Shown here one piece after another: positions 17,339 to 26,581 of a stretch of DNA of 64,000 bases. The notes under the pieces were generated by a model. It searched no databases. It was not told the origin of the DNA and worked only from the letters and a program-made list of their open reading frames with translations. Numbering within the stretch: position 1 is the stretch's first letter; every line of letters starts with the position of its first letter. Source of the DNA: Ignavibacteriales bacterium (GTDB lineage: Bacteria; Bacteroidota; Ignavibacteria; Ignavibacteriales; Ignavibacteriaceae); NCBI GenBank assembly GCA_003538625.1, contig DPRR01000019.1, positions 151,504 to 215,503 of the forward strand, given 5' to 3'. The position numbers were made by a program, and so were the translations under genes.

Positions 17339-17432
17339 CACTTAGTGTTTTTGTGATTTAGTGGCAATAATTTTTATAAGATTTTTCAGTAGACTTTTCT
17401 GCCACAAAAACACCAACTCACAAATTATCACT
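17339..17432. repeat. Imperfect inverted repeat between methyltransferase and Trm112 genes
   Basis: The left arm AGTGTTTTTGTGATTTAGTG (then GCA) is mirrored by TGCCACAAAAACACCAACTC on the right. The arms bracket ~35 bp of AT-rich DNA. It could fold as a long hairpin or be a repeat remnant. Confidence 0.55.
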
Positions 17433-17440
17433 AAAAGAAA

Positions 17441-17653
17441 TTAAGCACCTTTACCATACTTTTTCATGATCGCAGTCCATTCTTCCAAACTCAATTGTTC
17501 AGATTCATCAATTAACATAATAGGAATATCGTCCTCGATCCGGTATCGCCTCCGTGTATTTTTATCAACTGAAACAAGAGTATTACCGTCAAGCACAAGA
17601 TCGGCTTTAGTTTCAGGACAACAGAGAATTTCTAAAAGTTCTTTGCTAACCAT
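17441..17653 (-). CDS. Trm112 family protein
   Basis: This 70-residue protein has the Trm112/UPF0434 pattern: KELLEILCCPETKADLVLDG at the start, then RRRYRIEDDIPIMLIDE. Trm112-like proteins are small zinc-ribbon activators of methyltransferases in eukaryotes. In bacteria they are widespread and poorly characterised. Only the first Cys pair (CC) is present here and the second pair is missing, so zinc binding is doubtful. The gene is monocistronic and divergent from the TetR gene, with about 200 bases between the two starts. Confidence 0.9.
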   Translation of the reverse strand: MVSKELLEILCCPETKADLVLDGNTLVSVDKNTRRRYRIEDDIPIMLIDESEQLSLEEWTAIMKKYGKGA

Positions 17654-17855
17654 TGTATCCTCAAAATTTTTTTTTACTAATGCGTTAAAGATAAAATATA
17701 ATCATGTAAAATCTATTTGAGTTATTGATATATCATTTAAACCAACTTCTTCCGGGTTGTAATACTTATCACATAAGTTAACCGCGCTTAATGATATTGG
17801 TTGAAAGTAATATTTAAATGTTTTATGTTTGAACGAGCGTTTAATTAAAAATATT

Positions 17856-18449
17856 ATGAGCCCAAGAACTAAAATTCAATTTGAAGAAATAAGACAGAAA
17901 AGCCGGGAAAACATTGAAAAAATAGCGCTTGAACTTTTTGCATCAAAAGGATATCACGCTACATCAATTTCACAAATTGCAGAAAAAGCCGGAATCTCAA
18001 AAGGACTTCTGTACAATTATTTTGAAAGTAAAGAACAGCTATTAAATTCTATTATTATGAAAGTATATGATGAATTGATGAAGATAGTTGGTATGAATGA
18101 TAATCTGCCCGCAGATAAACAAATAGAACAAATGATTATACAAACCATTGAACATCTAAAGAAAAATATTACTTTTTGGCGCTTGTATTTATTCCTGATT
18201 CATCAGTCTGAAGTTCAGAAGCAACTTAAAGAACTTTATAATAAGATGAGAATTGATTACATGGATTTTGTTATAAAATTATTTTCTGAAATCGGTTCAA
18301 AAAATCCTGACATGGATGCGTTGTTGTTAGGAACAATGTTCGATGGAATTGCTTTGAATTATGTAACGGTTCCTGAAGATTATCCGATTGATGAGTTGAA
18401 AAATTATCTGATTGAAGTTTTTGTTAAAAACAAAAAGGTTAAAAAATGA
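17856..18449 (+). CDS. TetR/AcrR family transcriptional regulator
   Basis: I place the start at ATG 17856 (197 residues) rather than a TTG 27 bases upstream, since the DNA-binding domain begins soon after. The HTH is clear: IEKIALELFASKGYHATSIS then IAEKAGISKGLLYNYFESKE. The C-terminal ligand-binding region (~65-197) is variable, as usual. The stop overlaps the next start (ATGA at 18446), so it is the first gene of a tightly packed operon with a LolA-like protein, two FtsX-type permeases, an ATPase and a barrel. By family analogy it probably represses its own operon until a lipid or small molecule binds. Confidence 0.93.
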   Translation: MSPRTKIQFEEIRQKSRENIEKIALELFASKGYHATSISQIAEKAGISKGLLYNYFESKEQLLNSIIMKVYDELMKIVGMNDNLPADKQIEQMIIQTIEHLKKNITFWRLYLFLIHQSEVQKQLKELYNKMRIDYMDFVIKLFSEIGSKNPDMDALLLGTMFDGIALNYVTVPEDYPIDELKNYLIEVFVKNKKVKK

Positions 18450-19195
18450 TTAAGACAGTTTTTTATCTTTTGATATTCATGTGCATTTTAAGTTTTAAAA
18501 TTACCGCACAGGATGCAACTGAAATTGTTAAAAAAGCTGATCAGCTTATGCGGGCTAGTTCAAGCTATTCAGAAATCACTATGGAGATAATAAAACCTGA
18601 TTGGTCCAGAAAAATGGGAATGAAGGTTTGGGCTTTAGAACCTGATTACTCATTAATTTATATTACTGAACCGGCGAGAGATAAAGGAACAGTAACTCTT
18701 AAAAGAAAGAACGAAGTATGGAACTGGCTTCCCTCTGCACAAAAAGTAATCAAAATTCCGCCGTCTATGATGCTGCAAAGCTGGATGGGTTCTGATTTTA
18801 CAAATGATGATCTTGTAAGAGAATCTTCAGTTCTCAAAGACTATACACATAAACTTCTTGGCGAAGAAAAACTTAATGGAATGGATTGTTATAAAATCCA
18901 ACTAACACCAAAACCTGATGCCGGTGTTGTTTGGGGAAAAATAATAACCTGGATAGAAAAAGAAACTTACCTGCAGCCAAGAATTGAGTATTATGATGAA
19001 GATGGATTTTTAGTTAAGAAATTTATTGGAACCAACCTGCAAAAAATGGATGGGAGAAATATTTTCACTCACTGGGAAATGATCCCGGAAGATAAACCGG
19101 GTAATAAAACCGTGATGGACTACTATAAAATTCAGTTTAATATAAAAACTGAAGAATCGTTCTATTCCGAACAAAATATGAAAAGAGTAAGATGA
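18446..19195 (+). CDS. Outer-membrane lipoprotein-sorting protein-like (LolA-like fold, PF17131 type)
   Basis: This 249-residue periplasmic protein has a signal peptide (MIKTVFYLLIFMCILSFKIT). The mature part matches the LolA-like family often annotated as outer membrane lipoprotein-sorting protein: RDKGTVTLKRKNEVWNWLPS, then VIKIPPSMMLQSWMGSDFTN and TWIEKETYLQPRIEYYDEDG. LolA folds are open beta barrels that carry lipids or acylated proteins across the periplasm. Both flanking genes overlap it by 4 bases (ATGA). Placed between a regulator and a Lol-like ABC transporter, it is inferred to shuttle a hydrophobic cargo from that transporter towards the outer membrane. Confidence 0.9.
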   Translation: MIKTVFYLLIFMCILSFKITAQDATEIVKKADQLMRASSSYSEITMEIIKPDWSRKMGMKVWALEPDYSLIYITEPARDKGTVTLKRKNEVWNWLPSAQKVIKIPPSMMLQSWMGSDFTNDDLVRESSVLKDYTHKLLGEEKLNGMDCYKIQLTPKPDAGVVWGKIITWIEKETYLQPRIEYYDEDGFLVKKFIGTNLQKMDGRNIFTHWEMIPEDKPGNKTVMDYYKIQFNIKTEESFYSEQNMKRVR

Positions 19196-20412
19196 GCACT
19201 TACATAAAACTTGCCTGGCGGAATTTATGGCGAAATAAAAAGCGAACCCTAATTGCCGCGGCTTCTGTATTCTTTGCTGTTATTCTTGCATTAATAATGC
19301 GTTCAATGCAAACAGGTTATTATGATTATATGATTGATGCTTCAGTAAGAATGTACACAGGGTACATTCAGATTCATGGAAAAGATTATTGGGAAAAAAA
19401 GTCTCTGGAAGAAAGTATGATTCTTGATGAAAAACATCTTAACAAATTAAAAAAAATTAAAGGTATAACTCTGGCTGTGCCAAGGTTTGAAACTTATTCG
19501 CTGATATCTCACGGAAACAAAACAAAGGTTGCACAAATAACCGGCATTAATCCTCAAGAAGAAAACAAATTAACAGATCTGAAGAAAAAGATGATTGAAG
19601 GCAATTTTCTTGATGATTCATCAAAGGGTATTGTGATTGCACAGGGATTAGCAGAAATATTAAAAGTTGGAGTTGGAGACAGCGTTGTAATTTACGGACA
19701 GGGTTATCATGGTGTTACTGCAGCAGCACAGATTCCTATTACAGGTATTGTAAAGTTCACTCTTCCCGATCTTAACAAAGCGTTTACATATTTAACTTTA
19801 AATTACGCACAATGGCTCTTCTCAGCACCGGAAAGATTAACATCACTTTCAATAATGATTGATAATCCGAATGAACTGAATAGAATTGAATCCCAATTAA
19901 AAAATATTTTTAATGAAGATTATGAAGTAATGGACTGGGAAGAACTTTCACCTGAACTTGTACAATCAATACAGGTAGATAACGCACAGGGTATAATAAT
20001 GCTCGGGATACTTTACGTTGTAATAGCTTTTGGAATATTCGGTACAATTATGATGATGACTGCTGAAAGAGTTAAAGAATTTGGAATATTAATTTCTGTC
20101 GGAATGAAAAAATGGAAACTTGGTCTTGTAACTCTTTACGAAACTTTATTTGTTTCATTCCTCGGAGTGTTTACCGGTGCGATTATCAGCATTCCAATTT
20201 TACTTTACTTCAAAGCAAATCCAATTCCTTTAACCGGTGAAATGGCAGATGCTATACTTGCCTGGGGATTTGAGCCTATTCTTCCTTTTGCTGTCTATCC
20301 GGGAATGTTTTTTGCACAAATATGGACTGTACTTGCAATCGCTATGGTTTCTGCGCTGTATCCAATTTTATTTATTAGAAAATTAAAACCTGTGGAAGCT
20401 TTAAGAGGTTGA
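19192..20412 (+). CDS. FtsX-type ABC transporter permease (LolC/E, MacB-like)
   Basis: This 406-residue permease has the FtsX/MacB arrangement: one N-terminal helix after a conserved LAWRNLWRNKKRTLIAAAS, a large periplasmic domain (~45-265), and three C-terminal helices (LGILYVVIAFGIFGTIMMMT, LFVSFLGVFTGAIISIPILL and a last one near the end). The cytoplasmic loop ERVKEFGILISVGMKKWKLG is the usual ATPase-contact segment. The gene overlaps its upstream neighbour by ATGA and lies one base before a second permease. It probably forms a heterodimer with that permease, powered by the downstream ATPase. Confidence 0.93.
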   Translation: MSTYIKLAWRNLWRNKKRTLIAAASVFFAVILALIMRSMQTGYYDYMIDASVRMYTGYIQIHGKDYWEKKSLEESMILDEKHLNKLKKIKGITLAVPRFETYSLISHGNKTKVAQITGINPQEENKLTDLKKKMIEGNFLDDSSKGIVIAQGLAEILKVGVGDSVVIYGQGYHGVTAAAQIPITGIVKFTLPDLNKAFTYLTLNYAQWLFSAPERLTSLSIMIDNPNELNRIESQLKNIFNEDYEVMDWEELSPELVQSIQVDNAQGIIMLGILYVVIAFGIFGTIMMMTAERVKEFGILISVGMKKWKLGLVTLYETLFVSFLGVFTGAIISIPILLYFKANPIPLTGEMADAILAWGFEPILPFAVYPGMFFAQIWTVLAIAMVSALYPILFIRKLKPVEALRG

Positions 20413-20413
20413 T

Positions 20414-21628
20414 ATGCTTTTAACTCTTGCCTGGAGAAATATCTGGCGAAATAAAAAAAGAAGTCTGATAATAATAGCTGCAATTGCTGTTGGATTATGC
20501 TGCGGCTTGTTTGCAAGTGCTACAATGTATGGAATGTGGGATTCAATGATTAACACAACAATTGACAGGGATCTGGGGCATTTTCAAATTCACTCAAAAG
20601 ATTTTGAAGATGAAAAACTAATTACCGATACAATACCAAATTTTGAAAATGTACTGAACACATTAAAAACAAATAAATATGTAACCGGAGTTTCTTCCAG
20701 GATTCTGATTGAAGGAATGGCTTCTTCAGCAGCAACTTCTAATGGAGTAAGAATAATTGGAATCAATCCGCAGAACGAAAAAGATGTCACTTCAATTTAT
20801 AAACAGGTAATTAACGGCAGCTACTTTACAGAGGATTGGAAAAACCAAATAGCAATTGGAGAAAAACTTGCAGATAATTTAGGACTGCATATAAAATCTA
20901 AAATTATCTTGAGTTTTCAGGGAACTGATGGCTCCATAATTTACGGTGCATTCAGGGTAACGGGAATTTTCAGAACGGAATCTTCAATTTTTGACAAATC
21001 AAATGTGTTCGTTAAAGAAAATGATTTACAAAATCTTTTAAACTCTAAACAAATTTCAAATGAAATTGTTGTAAGATTAAGTTCCGTTCAAGTAGTTGAT
21101 TCAGTGTACATTCCTGTTAAAAATCAGTTTTCAAATCTCTCCGTAAAATATTGGGGAGAACTTGCCCCTGAGTTAAAACTTTTTAATGATATGCTGATGA
21201 CACAAATGAATATTTTTCTTGGAATAATTTTATTCGCGCTTTTGTTTGGAATAACAAATACAATGCTTATGTCGGTTATGGAAAGAGTGCGTGAGTTTGG
21301 TGTGCTTATGGCTGTTGGAATGAAAAGAAGTCGGGTTTTTTTTATGATTATGTTTGAAACTATCTCATTGTCATTCATTGGCGGTATTACGGGAGTAATA
21401 ATGGCATTAATCCTTATCCAATATTTTGGAAGTGTGGGGATTAATCTTTCTGCATTTACCGAAGGACTTTCACAATGGAGTTTGGGAACGAGGCTTTATA
21501 CAAGTCTTCCGTTTTCTTTTTATCCCCCATTAGTTTTGATGATTTTAGTAACTGCGGTTTTAGGCGCCTTCTACCCTGCGCTTAAAGCAATAAAATTAAA
21601 TCCTGCAAACGCAATTAGAACGTATTAA
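20414..21628 (+). CDS. Second FtsX-type ABC transporter permease
   Basis: This 404-residue protein is a paralogue of the preceding permease with the same layout. It opens with LTLAWRNIWRNKKRSLIIIA, followed by a periplasmic domain, three C-terminal helices and the coupling segment ERVREFGVLMAVGMKRSRVF. The two permeases share their start and coupling motifs but differ in the periplasmic domain, as LolC and LolE do. The start ATG is one base after the previous stop, and the ATPase begins 10 bases later. The transported substrate is not determined. Confidence 0.93.
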   Translation: MLLTLAWRNIWRNKKRSLIIIAAIAVGLCCGLFASATMYGMWDSMINTTIDRDLGHFQIHSKDFEDEKLITDTIPNFENVLNTLKTNKYVTGVSSRILIEGMASSAATSNGVRIIGINPQNEKDVTSIYKQVINGSYFTEDWKNQIAIGEKLADNLGLHIKSKIILSFQGTDGSIIYGAFRVTGIFRTESSIFDKSNVFVKENDLQNLLNSKQISNEIVVRLSSVQVVDSVYIPVKNQFSNLSVKYWGELAPELKLFNDMLMTQMNIFLGIILFALLFGITNTMLMSVMERVREFGVLMAVGMKRSRVFFMIMFETISLSFIGGITGVIMALILIQYFGSVGINLSAFTEGLSQWSLGTRLYTSLPFSFYPPLVLMILVTAVLGAFYPALKAIKLNPANAIRTY

Positions 21629-21638
21629 CGGAGTAACA

Positions 21639-22346
21639 ATGTCATTAATTGAATTAAACCAGGTATCAAAAATTTACGATGAAACTATTGTTCCAATAAG
21701 GGCTGTAGATAATGTTAATTTGAAAATCGGAAAAGGCGAATTCACTTCAATAGTTGGTCCTTCGGGTTCAGGCAAAACTACAATGTTAAATCTGATTGGA
21801 GGACTTGATCAACCGACAGAAGGAAAAATTATTGTAGATGGTACCGATATTTCGACTTACAAGCCGGATGCCTTAATTAATTTTAGATTGCATCACATTG
21901 GTTTTGTATTTCAAGCATATAATCTTATTCCCGTTTTTACAGCAAAAGAAAATGTTGAGTTTATTATGCTGCTTCAAAATATTCCAAAATCAGAAAGAGA
22001 AAAACGAGCAGTTGAATTTTTAGAAGCAGTAGGATTGAAAGATCGAATCAATAGCACTCCTGCAGAACTTTCCGGAGGACAGCAGCAGCGTGTTGCGGTC
22101 GCAAGAGCCCTGGCATCTCAGCCTTCTTTTGTTTTGGCTGATGAACCGACCGCTAATCTGGATTCAGTAAGCGCTGAATCTCTTTTGGATTTAATGGAAG
22201 ATTTAAACCATAAGCACAACATGACTTTTGTTTTCTCCACTCATGATCAAAGGGTGATAAAGAGAGCACACAGAATTGTAACGCTGCAGGATGGTAAAAT
22301 TAAAAAAGATGAAATGAATCCGGCTCATGCAAAAAGTGAAGCTTAA
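21639..22346 (+). CDS. ABC transporter ATP-binding protein (LolD/MacB-like)
   Basis: This 235-residue ATPase has a Walker A (SIVGPSGSGKTTMLN), the LolD-type Q-loop region (GFVFQAYNLIPVFTAKENVE), the signature ELSGGQQQRVAVARAL, Walker B with Glu (FVLADEPTANLDSVS) and an H-switch (FSTHDQR). It belongs to the mechanotransmission class (LolD, MacB, FtsE) that drives work in the periplasm rather than moving substrate across the membrane. Its 3' end overlaps the next gene, encoding an outer-membrane barrel, by 20 bases, a strong sign of one transcript. Confidence 0.95.
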   Translation: MSLIELNQVSKIYDETIVPIRAVDNVNLKIGKGEFTSIVGPSGSGKTTMLNLIGGLDQPTEGKIIVDGTDISTYKPDALINFRLHHIGFVFQAYNLIPVFTAKENVEFIMLLQNIPKSEREKRAVEFLEAVGLKDRINSTPAELSGGQQQRVAVARALASQPSFVLADEPTANLDSVSAESLLDLMEDLNHKHNMTFVFSTHDQRVIKRAHRIVTLQDGKIKKDEMNPAHAKSEA

Positions 22347-23523
22347 AGTATTTTTAGTTTTTATTCTTTACTCTTTTATTGCCTCAGCTCAAACTGATTC
22401 TTACTCTGTTGGTGGTTATGCAAAATATCTATTCAGTTCTGTAAAATATCCTCAGTTAAATAATAGATACTACGATCATCTTCTTCACGCCCGATTGAAT
22501 ACCAAATGGTTTGCTTCAAGTAATCTTACCGGCACATTGGAATTAAGGTTTAGAACCTTAGCTGGCGGAAGTGTTACAAATTATCCCAACTATTCTGAGG
22601 CAATTAAAACTTATCAGCCATTGATGGATTTAGATGTTTTTTTATGGAATAATAAATCCAGTATTGCTTATCTGGAAGCGGACAGATTATATCTGGATTA
22701 TTATGCCGGAGATTTACAAACTACACTTGGGCGACAAAGAATTGCATGGGGTACCAGCTGGGTCTGGAATCCGCTTGATATTTTTAATCCGCGTTCTGTT
22801 CTGGATTTTGATCATGAAGAATTGCCGGGTGTTGATGCATTGAGATTGCAATATTATACCGGTTCCGTAAGTAAAGTTGAACTTGCGCTAGCTCCGGCAC
22901 GAGATAAAAAAAATTCCTCCTATGCATTTTTACTTTCTCAAAATGCTTTTGATTATGTCTTTAATATTATGGCGGGATTTAAACGTGAAAGATGGATAAT
23001 GGGAACTGCATGGAGCGGAGATATACTTGATGCAGGATTTAGAGGTGAAATAACTTATTCTCAGAATCCTGACAGAATTACAACTTACGACCCCATTTAT
23101 TCAACTCTGAATGAAGATGCTATTTCAGCAAATGAAAATAATGTTTTAAGTTTTGTTTTATCCGGAGACTATACTTTTCCAAATTCATTCTATATACATA
23201 CCGAAATACTTTTCAATAGTAATGGAAAATCCAAAAACATTGGTTTATTTAATGATGAAGCTTATAATCTTGGATTATTAAGCGCTTCAAAGTGGTCTTT
23301 GTATCAGGAGTTTTCTTATGATATCTCTCCACTTATGCGCGGCACTTTATTTGCGATTATTAATCCTATTGATAAATCTTTTGTATTTGTTCCTTCAGTA
23401 AGTTACTCCGTTATTACAAATCTTGATCTTTATTTAATTGCATTATTTTTTAACGGAGATCATTTGACAGAATACGGTGATTTTGGTCATTATTTTTATG
23501 CCCGATTCAAGTGGTCATTTTAA
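22327..23523 (+). CDS. Outer-membrane beta-barrel protein of the Lol-like operon
   Basis: This 398-residue protein has a signal peptide (LKVFLVFILYSFIASAQ) and long runs of alternating strands with aromatic girdle residues (YLEADRLYLDYYAGDLQTTL, GRQRIAWGTSWVWNPLDIFN), ending in an aromatic FKWSF. This pattern resembles barrels of the DUF1302 or alginate-export type, but I cannot name the family firmly. The start lies inside the ATPase gene (20-base overlap). As the last gene of the TetR/LolA-like/ABC operon, it may be the outer-membrane destination or exit channel of the cargo. Confidence 0.8.
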   Translation: MQKVKLKVFLVFILYSFIASAQTDSYSVGGYAKYLFSSVKYPQLNNRYYDHLLHARLNTKWFASSNLTGTLELRFRTLAGGSVTNYPNYSEAIKTYQPLMDLDVFLWNNKSSIAYLEADRLYLDYYAGDLQTTLGRQRIAWGTSWVWNPLDIFNPRSVLDFDHEELPGVDALRLQYYTGSVSKVELALAPARDKKNSSYAFLLSQNAFDYVFNIMAGFKRERWIMGTAWSGDILDAGFRGEITYSQNPDRITTYDPIYSTLNEDAISANENNVLSFVLSGDYTFPNSFYIHTEILFNSNGKSKNIGLFNDEAYNLGLLSASKWSLYQEFSYDISPLMRGTLFAIINPIDKSFVFVPSVSYSVITNLDLYLIALFFNGDHLTEYGDFGHYFYARFKWSF

Positions 23524-23668
23524 GTAACATCTATTTTACAACCACTATTTACAAGCATATCTATTTTGTTTAAGTTAATACCCATTAAACTACTAACATT
23601 ATCCGTCTTCATTAATTTTAATTGAATTAAATGTAATTCGATTTATTTATAACAGTGTAGGAGGAGAT

Positions 23669-24307
23669 ATGGTTAAGCGTTCATTAGTCCTTTCCTTGTT
23701 ATCTTTTATTTTCTTCTTCTATAGTTGTGGAGAAAAGAACTCCAACAATCCGCAAGATGAATCTCTAAACAAAAGCGATCCTGAAAATTTTTCAGATAAA
23801 ATGAAAGATGCTTCCGAAAACTTTACTGAAGGTAAGAAAGTTAATCCGGTTGATTTTCGGGATCTAAAAGCATTGCTTCCCGAAAGCATAGGTGATTTAA
23901 AGAGATCCAATCTTGAAGGTGAAAAAGTTGCGGCAATGGGTATGAATATTTCTCATGCAAATGCCGATTACAGCGATGCTGATCATACTGTTTCCATTGA
24001 TCTAAAAATTACTGATCTTGGAAGTGTTTCAGGTTTATCCGCTTTAGCTGCCTATGGCTGGTATATGTTTGATATAGACAAAGAGAATGATACGGGTTAT
24101 GAAAAAACTATTACTTACAAAGGCAACAAAGGTTATGAAAAATATGACAATGAAGGAAAATACGGAGAACTTTCGGTTCTTGTTGCAAAACGATTTGTAA
24201 TAGAAGCAAACGGTAACAATATTTTAATGGATCAGTTAAAAGCTGCCGTTGATATGATAGACCTTGCTAAACTTGAAAGCTGGAAAGATTTTGGTATCGA
24301 AGAGTAA
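23669..24307 (+). CDS. Lipoprotein of unknown function
   Basis: This 212-residue protein is preceded by a strong AGGAGGAG ribosome binding site. The signal sequence ends in a lipobox (FFYSCGEKN), so it should be lipid-anchored. The mature protein is hydrophilic: a charged Asn/Asp/Lys-rich linker is followed by a compact domain containing DFRDLKALLPESIGDLKRSN, MNISHANADYSDADHTVSID and FVIEANGNNILMDQLKAAVD. It resembles small Bacteroidota transposition-free lipoproteins of unknown role; I do not recognise a named family. The Yip1-family gene lies 51 bases downstream and may be co-expressed. Confidence 0.78.
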   Translation: MVKRSLVLSLLSFIFFFYSCGEKNSNNPQDESLNKSDPENFSDKMKDASENFTEGKKVNPVDFRDLKALLPESIGDLKRSNLEGEKVAAMGMNISHANADYSDADHTVSIDLKITDLGSVSGLSALAAYGWYMFDIDKENDTGYEKTITYKGNKGYEKYDNEGKYGELSVLVAKRFVIEANGNNILMDQLKAAVDMIDLAKLESWKDFGIEE

Positions 24308-24358
24308 TAGTATTAAAAACTATTTACGATAATTAATCACAAACTATAGGAGCATAGT

Positions 24359-24970
24359 ATGAATCTTGTTGACCGCGCTAAAAACATTCTTATTACACCT
24401 AAAACTGAATGGGAAGTAATTAAGAACGAACAATCATCAACTGCAGATCTGTTTACAAAGTATGCAATGATATTGGCTCTCATTCCTGTCATCGCAACTT
24501 TTATTGGTCAATCCCTGGTGGGCATTTCTTTAGGACCTTTCGGTTCATATAAAATATCGGTTTCAAACGGGCTTATTTATGCGATTGTATATTATATATT
24601 AAGCTTAGCCGGAATTTACCTTATAGCTTTTATTATTGACGCACTCGCACCCTCATTCGGTTCCACGAAAAATATGGAAGCATCACTAAAGGTTGCGGTT
24701 TACTCTTATACCGCCGCCTGGATAGCTGGAATATTTGGGATAATCCCTATACTCGGAATTTTAGGAATTCTTGGATTGTACTCACTTTATCTAATGTACC
24801 TGGGATTAAAGATTGTTAAAGATACACCTCAGGATAAATTAGTAGGATATTTAGTTGTAATAATAATAATAGCAATTATCGTTTACTTTGTGATTGGAAT
24901 GATAGTGGCCGCAATTGCCTTACCAAGTTTTGGTTTAGATAGTTTAAAAGGATTTGATTTAAATAGATAG
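24359..24970 (+). CDS. Yip1 family membrane protein
   Basis: This 203-residue inner-membrane protein begins MNLVDRAKNILITPKTEWEV, the typical Yip1-domain (PF04893) opening. Five hydrophobic segments follow, including YAIVYYILSLAGIYLIAFII and WIAGIFGIIPILGILGILGL. Bacterial Yip1 proteins have no settled function. The length is normal. AGGAG lies just upstream of the ATG, and a bidirectional terminator follows the stop. Confidence 0.9.
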   Translation: MNLVDRAKNILITPKTEWEVIKNEQSSTADLFTKYAMILALIPVIATFIGQSLVGISLGPFGSYKISVSNGLIYAIVYYILSLAGIYLIAFIIDALAPSFGSTKNMEASLKVAVYSYTAAWIAGIFGIIPILGILGILGLYSLYLMYLGLKIVKDTPQDKLVGYLVVIIIIAIIVYFVIGMIVAAIALPSFGLDSLKGFDLNR

Positions 24971-24985
24971 AAGATTTAAAAATTT

Positions 24986-25016
24986 AAATGCTTGCTCTTT
25001 TGGGCAGGCATTTTTA
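24986..25016. terminator. Bidirectional terminator between Yip1 and TPR genes
   Basis: AAATGCTTGC pairs with GCAGGCATTT (one G-U) around an 8-base loop, with T residues following. It overlaps the stop of the convergent TPR gene and probably serves both genes. Confidence 0.85.
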
Positions 25017-26243
25017 TTTATTGCTCAAAAGATTTTCAAGATATGTTATATCAGGTTCTGAATTTATTTTCTTAAAATACTCCAGAGCATTTTTATAACT
25101 TTCGATGCTCTGCTGCTTTTTCCCCATTTGTTTGTAAAGAACTCCCAGTTCCTGATATGTTTCGGCGCGGTTCAATTGATTACCCGCTTCGATATTTAAA
25201 CGTAAACTTGTTTCTAAATAATTTTCAGAAAGTATATAGTTTTTCAAGTTACGTTGAATTATTCCCTTAATCTTATAAACTTCAGCAATTGTCAATTTAT
25301 CATTTAGTTTGTGTGCTACTTCCATTGATTTATCAGCAAATGCATTTGCTAAAGTAAAGTCATTCATTTGGGTATGGGCAAAAGCTTTATTTAAATAAAC
25401 AATACCTATGTTCTGCAAATAATTTATTTCTATGGAATATGAAAGGCTTTCATCAAATTCGTTTATTGCCAATTTATACTCCCCTTTTTTAGTATACACC
25501 ATTCCAATATTTTGATGTATTTCGGCAATTCTTTTTTTATCCCCAACTTTTCCGTAATTGATTAGAGCTCGTTTGAAGTTAACTAAAGCTTCATCAAATA
25601 ACCCTTTGATGTTACTGATAATTCCCAAATTAATTTCAATCTTGCCTTTTTCTTTGTAATTTTTTTCATCATTAGATTTATCAAGAGCTGACTCAAAATT
25701 TTCCTTTGCCTTCTGAATATCTCCCAGATCACCGTAGATTGTTCCTAATAAGTTTTCACATTTAGCAATTCCTCTTGCATCACTAACTGATTGAAAGATT
25801 TCTATGGCTTTATTAATGTAGTTAAAACTTTCCTGCCATTTTGCCTGTCTGCTATAAATATCGCCCACTAAAAGGTGCGCGTTAGCAGAAAGGTCTTTCA
25901 TATCAACGTCATCAGAAGTAAGAGTGATTATTTTTTCGTTTATATCTATAGCCGCTAAAAAATCACCATTTATTATTGATGCCTGACTTATGTAAAGTAA
26001 TAAAGAAAGAAATTTTTCTTTTGGAAGCCGGCTTCCGGAAAATGTAATCAGCAAATCAATTTGAGATCTATAATTCAACCCATCCTGAATCTGGTAATCA
26101 AGATGTTTGCTGTTTTCGGAAGTGCTGGGTTCGGCTTTAAACACTAATGATGACTGATATAAAGATATAAATTCATCAAGTTGATTTTTGGAGAAAAAAT
26201 CCGGAAGTACTTCTGATATGCTTTTATTTATTGGATCAGCCAC
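25014..26243 (-). CDS. Tetratricopeptide-repeat protein
   Basis: This 409-residue cytosolic protein has no signal peptide. From about residue 85 to the end it consists of consecutive TPR helices: IAKCENLLGTIYGDLGDIQK, KGKIEINLGIISNIKGLFDE, IAEIHQNIGMVYTKKGEYKL, IGIVYLNKAFAHTQMNDFTL and AETYQELGVLYKQMGKKQQS. TPR arrays mediate protein-protein contacts, and similar proteins in this phylum often precede signalling enzymes, but none is fused here. It is a monocistronic gene divergent from ppk2. A palindrome lies 55 bases upstream of its start. Confidence 0.9.
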   Translation of the reverse strand: MADPINKSISEVLPDFFSKNQLDEFISLYQSSLVFKAEPSTSENSKHLDYQIQDGLNYRSQIDLLITFSGSRLPKEKFLSLLLYISQASIINGDFLAAIDINEKIITLTSDDVDMKDLSANAHLLVGDIYSRQAKWQESFNYINKAIEIFQSVSDARGIAKCENLLGTIYGDLGDIQKAKENFESALDKSNDEKNYKEKGKIEINLGIISNIKGLFDEALVNFKRALINYGKVGDKKRIAEIHQNIGMVYTKKGEYKLAINEFDESLSYSIEINYLQNIGIVYLNKAFAHTQMNDFTLANAFADKSMEVAHKLNDKLTIAEVYKIKGIIQRNLKNYILSENYLETSLRLNIEAGNQLNRAETYQELGVLYKQMGKKQQSIESYKNALEYFKKINSEPDITYLENLLSNK

Positions 26244-26581
26244 GATCTAACTAGAATCGATAATTATTAATTATTTCACAAGTTTATCCGCTTAATTTTG
26301 GCAACAGTTATGCCAAGCAATTTATTGCTGTTGGTCTTTAAAAAAATCTAAATTTTGGACTATTTTGGGAATATTTACACGACAAAACAGGTAATTATTG
26401 CTTTATTAAAAAATTTTTAACGTCTCAGAATCAAACAAATAAAATAATTCATTCAGTTAAGGCGGATTTATTTAATTATCATTATTATAAGGTTAACAAG
26501 ATTATCATTGTTATTTGGATTTAAGTGTATTGAATTATTACTTATAAACTATTTATCAGAAAAATATTTTAGGAGCAAATT
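26244..26581. other. 338-bp gene-free region between TPR and PPK2 genes
   Basis: The region is AT-rich and has no supported reading frame. Beyond the TTGGCA/TGCCAA dyad near the TPR gene I see no repeat or RNA signature. It must hold the divergent promoters of both genes. Confidence 0.6.
26298..26316. promoter_or_regulatory. Palindrome TTGGCA-N7-TGCCAA, candidate operator
   Basis: TTGGCA (26298-26303) and TGCCAA (26311-26316) form a perfect dyad with 7-bp spacing, 55 bp upstream of the TPR gene start. The binding factor is unknown; it may be chance. Confidence 0.35.
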
